Of a stretch of DNA of 64,000 nucleotides, positions 59,427 through 64,000 are shown piece by piece. The DNA comes from Edaphochlamys debaryana (lineage: Eukaryota > Chlorophyta > Chlorophyceae > Chlamydomonadales). Numbering within the stretch: the stretch's first letter is position 1; each line of letters starts with the position of its first letter. Below the pieces are notes generated by a model. That model did no database searches, had not been told where the DNA came from, and saw only the letters and a list, made by a program, of their open reading frames with translations. The translations under genes were made by a program, and so were the position numbers. The stretch is taken from positions 496,001-560,000 of the forward strand of contig JAEHOE010000009.1 in assembly GCA_016858145.1 (NCBI GenBank). The letters are read 5' to 3'.

Positions 59427-62400
59427 ATGCAGCCGCAGCCGCAGGCGCCCGAGCCGCCGCACGACGGCTCGCCGCCGCCGGGGCTTCAGCTGGAGCCCAT
59501 ACCCCCCTGGCTGTGGGGCGGCGGGGATGGGAGCGGCGGAGGCGGCGCGGCGCCCGGCGCCGCGGCAACGGGGGGAGGATCCGGCAGCGCGCCTGCGCCC
59601 TCGCCCTCGCCCGCGCCTGCGCCCGCGCAGCAGGACGCTGGGTCCCTGGGAGCGCCGGTGCAAGGGGGTGCGGCCGGCTATGGAGCGGCTGGGGGCTGGG
59701 TGCAGCAGTCGAGTGCGCAGCCGGGCTGGTGGCAGCAGGAGGGCAGGGGTACTGCGGCCGCGTGGCAGTCGCCCCCAGGGGCAGCGGCGGCGGGCGCGGG
59801 CCTCGGAGTCGAGTCCCCTCAGCAGCAGGCGCAGCACTCACAGCAGCCCCAAAAGCAACAGCAGCAGCAGGCTTTCCAGCACCCAAGCCTGCGGCACTAC
59901 CCGGCGTCGGCACCCTCCTCCGGCGCCGCCACCGCGCCGCCGCTCCCCGCCTCGCTGGGCGGCAACAATGGCGAGAGCAGCAGCGCCGGCGGCGGCAGCC
60001 CAGGCGGCGGCGGCAGCGGCGGGCCGCGTGCGGCCGCCGCCTCGCCCGGCTTCCGACCCACTCCACAAGCTCACTCCCCCACATCGATGGGCACGGCGCC
60101 GTACTCGCCGTACGGTACGACATGCGCGGCCTGCGGTACGACAGGCTCGTCCAAGTGGTACAGTCACAAGACGGACCCAGAGAAGCGCGTCTGCCAGCCC
60201 TGCTACGACCGCTACCGACGGCGCGGCACCTATGCCCCCGCCGCCGCCGCCAGCCCGCCCGCCGCCGCCAGATCTGCGGCGTCGGCGGGCCGCCGCTCCG
60301 CCGCCGCCGCCACTACCCCGTCCGCACTGACGTCGCCGCGACCCACTTCCGCTGCCGCCGCGAGCGGTGCGATCAGGCCGACCCCCGCGAGTCCCGGCGG
60401 CGGCGGCGGCGGCGGTTTGTATTCCGCCGCCGGCTCCTTTCCGTCGTCGCCTGGCTCCGCCGCCGCCGCGACGGCGGCCGGTCCCCGCCAGCGGCCTCCG
60501 CCGCCCGTCGTCCTGACGCTGCGGCGGCCGGGTTCCCTGCCGCTGCCGTCCCAGCCGTCGCCCCAACGGCCGTACGGCACCCAGCAACCGCAACCGCCGC
60601 CGCCGCAACCGCAACCGCAAGCACAACCGCCGCAACCGTCGCAGCAGCAACGGCCGCCCCGGCAGCGGCGGCCGCCGATGCAGCACAGCCCCGAGCCGCC
60701 GCCGGCGGCGCAGTCGGCGGGGCCGGGGCGGTGCGATGAGTGCGGTGCCACCACCACATCGGAGTGGCGCAAGCATCGCGACAAGCCTGGCTTCATGACT
60801 TGCAAGGTGGGGCTGGGATAAGATGGGGCTGGGGAGGTGGAAGCGGGGGTTAGGAAAGCGGGGTTGGGGTGGCGCGAGGCAGGCCCGCGAGGTCGGGGCT
60901 GGGGTCGGGGCTGTTAAGGGCGGGGGCTGGATAAGGCGTCGCGAGGCAGGCCCGGCAGGTCCGGCGGACTCGCGAGGTGGAGGGCCGTGTCGAGGCAAGC
61001 GCGATGCACCCGACGCTTCATCGCAACGACTAGCTTTGCGGCTCAGCGGACGCTATTTGGCCCCAGTACCGACCGGCCCTCACGCGACTTCTCTCCGAGC
61101 CCGCTGCTGCCCGTGCTGGGGCCCGGGCCCCGCGCACACGCGACCTCGCTCGCACCGCGCCAAGCAGCGCCAGTCTAGGCAGCCCCGCTTCGCAAATGTA
61201 ATGCTAGCAGCGATTTGTGACCAACAGCTGCACATCGCTCCAATACTGCAGAGGCTATAGAAGCAGGGCGACGCAGCGGGGCCTCGCGCCGACGCGCGCG
61301 CACTCGAGGCAAGCCGCGCTCGCTCGCTTGCCGCACCTCGCTCCTGACTTCAGCTGCCCTCCGTCTCGCCTCGCCTCCCCTCGCCTCGCCTCGCCGCGCC
61401 GCGCCGCTCACTACACACCTTGTCTCGTTGACCGTTGACCATTGGCGTCCGAACCCGTCGCCTGATGCCGCCCTGCTGGCAGCCCAACCCGCCTTGCGCC
61501 TGCTTGTGCCCTGCCAACCCGCCATGGCCACACTCGCTCGTGCCTCCGCCCCCGCCCAGGCGTGCTACATGTGGCGGCACGAGAAAGGCACCTACGCCGG
61601 TCGCGTCGAGTCCCTGCGGGCCGCCGCCGCCGCGGCGGCGGGCAGCGGCGGCGGCGGGGCCCAGCCCGGCGGCAGCGGTGGCAGCGGAGGCGCAGCAGGC
61701 GGCCCCGGCGGCGGCAGCGGGCCGGCGCCGGCGCGGGTGAAGCACGAAGCGACGCTGCAGGGGCCGCCGCCGGGGCCCACCGGCGGCGTGGCGGCTCCGT
61801 CAGCCCCCGGATCTGCCGTCGCCGCCGGAAGGCCGGGCTCCGGGCCTGGGTCTGGGCCGACGGCAGGGGCTAGCGGCGGCGGCGCAGGTGCGGCAGCGGC
61901 GGCCAAGCCCAAGGCCTCTGCAGCTGGCGGCGGCGGCACCATGCCGCCGCCGCCGCCGCCGTCACAGCGAGCCACCGCCGCCTCGAAGCCTGCAGCGGCG
62001 GCGGCGGCGGCAGCGGCGGCGGCGGCGCAGCAGCATGCCGGGGGCGGCGGGGCGGGGGAGGTGCGGATGTGTGCTGTGTGTGGCTCCGACTCCACCTCCC
62101 ACGGCTGGAGGACGCACAAGCTGGACCCAAGGCTCAAGACGTGCAGGCGGTAAGCGAGGGAGTAGTGCGTGGGAGGCGGTGAGCGAGGGAGTAGTGCGTG
62201 GGATGCGAGAGGAGCCCTGGCCCGACCTGGCCCGAGCGCGGGGTCCATGCGTGGGGTCTTATTAACCTTGCGCGCCGACCGAGAGCGGGCCTCGACAAGA
62301 GCTACCATGTCTTTCATTGCTCTCGCTGCAATTGAGCGTTCCCCTTTTTGCAATTATGCTGAGCATACCTCAAGGGTTCTGCATACCGAGTTTGAAGGGG

Positions 62401-64000
62401 TGGCAAGCGTTGCCATGTCCCCGAACACAGCGACATGGCCGCACATTAATCCCGTAGTGCCTCTATACTATGTTAGATCGCTGAGATGGCATTTGGGCGC
62501 CCAGTTCAGCTCAGCACGCGACTTCGCGAGGATGCTGAGCAGTTCCGCCTTGCTCAAACAGCCTCTGGGAGGCCCCCGCTGACCTTCTATATGCATATAG
62601 CCACCCTATAATATATGCGAAAGGGTTGGAGCGCAAATTGGGTGGGGTCGGGTTGGGCGGGTTGGCAGGCGTGCCTTACCCCTACACTACTAGATCCCTG
62701 GCAGGGGGCCTAGCACTGGTCCTCCGGTCACGGGAACATTGCACGTCCCTTCCTTTGAGGGCCGGAGGTCGAGTGCAAGACACCTAGACCGTCCCTAATT
62801 CTGCTGACCGGCGGCATTCCCTAACCCTTTCAATCTTTCTTCTTGCTTGCAGGTGCTATGACTCCTTTACTCTCCACGGCAACTATGAGAAGGCCGTGGA
62901 GGCAGCCCGCAGCGGCGGCAGCGGCGGCAGCGCCAGCAGCGGCGGCGGCGGCGGCGGCGAGGACCAGCCTGCCGCCAAGCGCCAGCGTCCCGGCCACAAT
63001 TCCTCGCCGGCTTCCGCGGCCGCCGCTGCTGCCGCCGCCGCGCAGCAAGCCCAGCAGCAGCGGCAGCAACAGTACGGTCAGCAGTACGGCCAGCACGTGT
63101 CGTACCATTCGCCGTACCACACCCAGCAGCATCCGACGGTGCAGCAGGCGCCGCCGCCCCAGCAGCCCTCCCCGTCCCCGCAGCAACAGCTGCAGCAGCA
63201 GCAGCAGAGGACGCCGCATCGTCCCACGCCCCTGCACCCCGGCACGTTACTCCTATCCCCCGCGTCCCCCTCCCAACCCCAGCAGCCCCAACCGGCTTCC
63301 CCTTTCCCCCAGCCCCACCCCTCCCACTCCCACCAGCACTACCCTCCCACCTCCCACCCCCACCCCAACGCCCAGCCCCAGCCCCAGCCCCAGCCTGCCG
63401 CATCCCCCGCCGCGCAACAGCAGCAAGCCTACCAGCAGCAACAACAGCAGTACCAACAACAGCTGCAGCAGTATCATCAGCAAGTACAAGCACAACAGCA
63501 ACATCAAGCACAACAGCAGCAGCAACAGCAGCAACAGCAGCAACAGCAGCAGCAACAACAACAACAACAACAGCACGCTTTTGCGCAGCAGCAAGCCCAA
63601 CAGCAGCAGCAGCAGGCGGCGGCTCTGCAACACCAGCAAGCTCTGCAACAACAGCAACACTTTCAGCAGCAACAGGCGCTGCAACAACAGCAGCAGCAGC
63701 AGCAACAACAAGCGCTGCAGCAGCAACAGGCTTTGCAGCAGCAGCAGCAGTACCGGCCTCAGCAGCCCCACTTCGCCGCCATGCGAATCACGACGCCCCA
63801 CCCGGAGCACGGCGGCCCCGGCGGCGCCGCCAGCGCCGCCGCGCCGCAGCTCTGGTCCGCCGCCGGCGGCGCCCTGGCATCCACCGCCGCCGCCGCCGCG
63901 GACGCAGGACAGAGCCAACAGGTGAGCCACGCACCCGACAGTACGCCCCACACATACGTCCCATGTATGCCCATGCAAGCTTCAGTCGTCCTGGTTTGAA
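59427..64000 (+). CDS. GATA-like C4 finger protein with polyglutamine region (3' end outside window)
   Basis: Exons 59427-60806, 61560-62149 and 62853-63921 keep frame for about 1013 residues. A further GT donor follows, so the gene continues past the window. Three fingers match those of the upstream neighbour: CGTTGSSKWYSHK with CYDRYRRRGTY (near residue 231); CDECGATTTSEWRKHR joined across an intron to CYMWRHEKGTY; and CAVCGSDSTSHGWRTHK joined across the next intron to CYDSFTLHGNY. Two introns therefore fall inside fingers between the cysteine pairs. The rest is Gln-, Pro- and Ala-rich, ending in long polyglutamine. Likely a nuclear, DNA-binding regulator, by family. Adjacency and shared fingers suggest the two genes arose by duplication. 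Confidence 0.75.
62147..62204. repeat. 29-bp duplication of a splice donor
   Basis: AGGCGGTAAGCGAGGGAGTA and its following bases are repeated immediately with one or two changes, so the donor at 62150 is followed 29 bases later by a second, similar GT. Confidence 0.8.
62280..62645. other. AT-richer island inside an intron
   Basis: The sequence here is visibly less GC-rich than its surroundings and includes TATATGCATATA and TATAATATATG near 62590-62615. A short open frame runs 62169-62582 but resembles nothing I recognise. It may be inserted DNA; no ends were identified. Confidence 0.35.
63410..63755 (+). repeat. CAG/CAA repeat encoding polyglutamine
   Basis: Mixed CAG and CAA codons encode runs of glutamine, the longest at about 63515-63570, broken by single Ala, His, Tyr or Leu codons. 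The codon mixing argues for selection on the protein rather than a freely slipping microsatellite. Confidence 0.9.

Noticed and set aside
61428..62153. A separate gene starting at 61428
   Set aside because: The exon at 61560 completes the finger interrupted at 60806 (C-K joined to A-C-Y) in phase, so it belongs to the upstream gene. An internal start cannot be excluded but is not needed.

Overview
The window looks like nuclear DNA of a GC-rich green alga, most likely volvocine or Chlamydomonas-like. The reasons are many short introns with GT-AG (and one GC-AG) borders, G/C-rich introns, proteins full of alanine, proline and glycine runs, TGTAA-type candidate poly(A) signals, and plant/algal families such as a cold-regulated-type C2 protein, GATA-like C4 fingers and a Tpr/NUA-like nuclear-pore filament protein. 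No rRNA, tRNA, organelle or bacterial operon structure was seen. The lineage call is inference; the exon models come from the sequence, and the splice phases close for the models I computed.

Layout. Positions 1-14822 hold a nuclease-related pair. The first gene (2044-8670) encodes about 1513 aa with seven LOTUS/OST-HTH-like repeats and a degenerate DEDD 3'-5' exonuclease-like domain. The second (10569-14822) encodes a YqaJ/lambda-exonuclease-family nuclease with its catalytic residues. The pair has been tandemly duplicated: the 3' end of an upstream copy of the first gene (1-229) and a broken 5' remnant of the nuclease gene (1153-1580) precede the intact pair. A segment of about 1.15 kb edged by CAATCC clusters sits between the two intact genes and is absent from the other copy.

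Positions 15556-20907 hold three C2-domain genes. Two are near-identical head-to-head copies forming a large inverted repeat (arms about 1.4 kb, spacer about 0.18 kb); the third is diverged and has a longer Tyr/Pro/Ala tail. Positions 21690-26900 hold two tandem copies of an intronless gene for an unrecognised tail-anchored protein with an internal two-fold repeat. Positions 27277-46955 (minus strand) hold one very long, many-exon gene for a coiled-coil protein with an acidic, alanine-rich C-terminus, best read as the Tpr/Mlp/NUA nuclear basket protein. Positions 49343-58274 and 59427 to the window end hold two neighbouring plus-strand genes that share GATA-like C4 fingers. The first has six fingers and a PHD finger; the second has three fingers and a polyglutamine region and runs off the window.

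The most unusual signal crosses gene families. In at least four unrelated genes, introns carry decayed copies of the adjoining exon edge together with its splice site, usually 100-150 bp away. This points to recurrent short tandem duplication across exon-intron borders as a way introns grow, or arise, in this genome. The nuclease pair and the tail-anchored family are the best candidates for undescribed biology.
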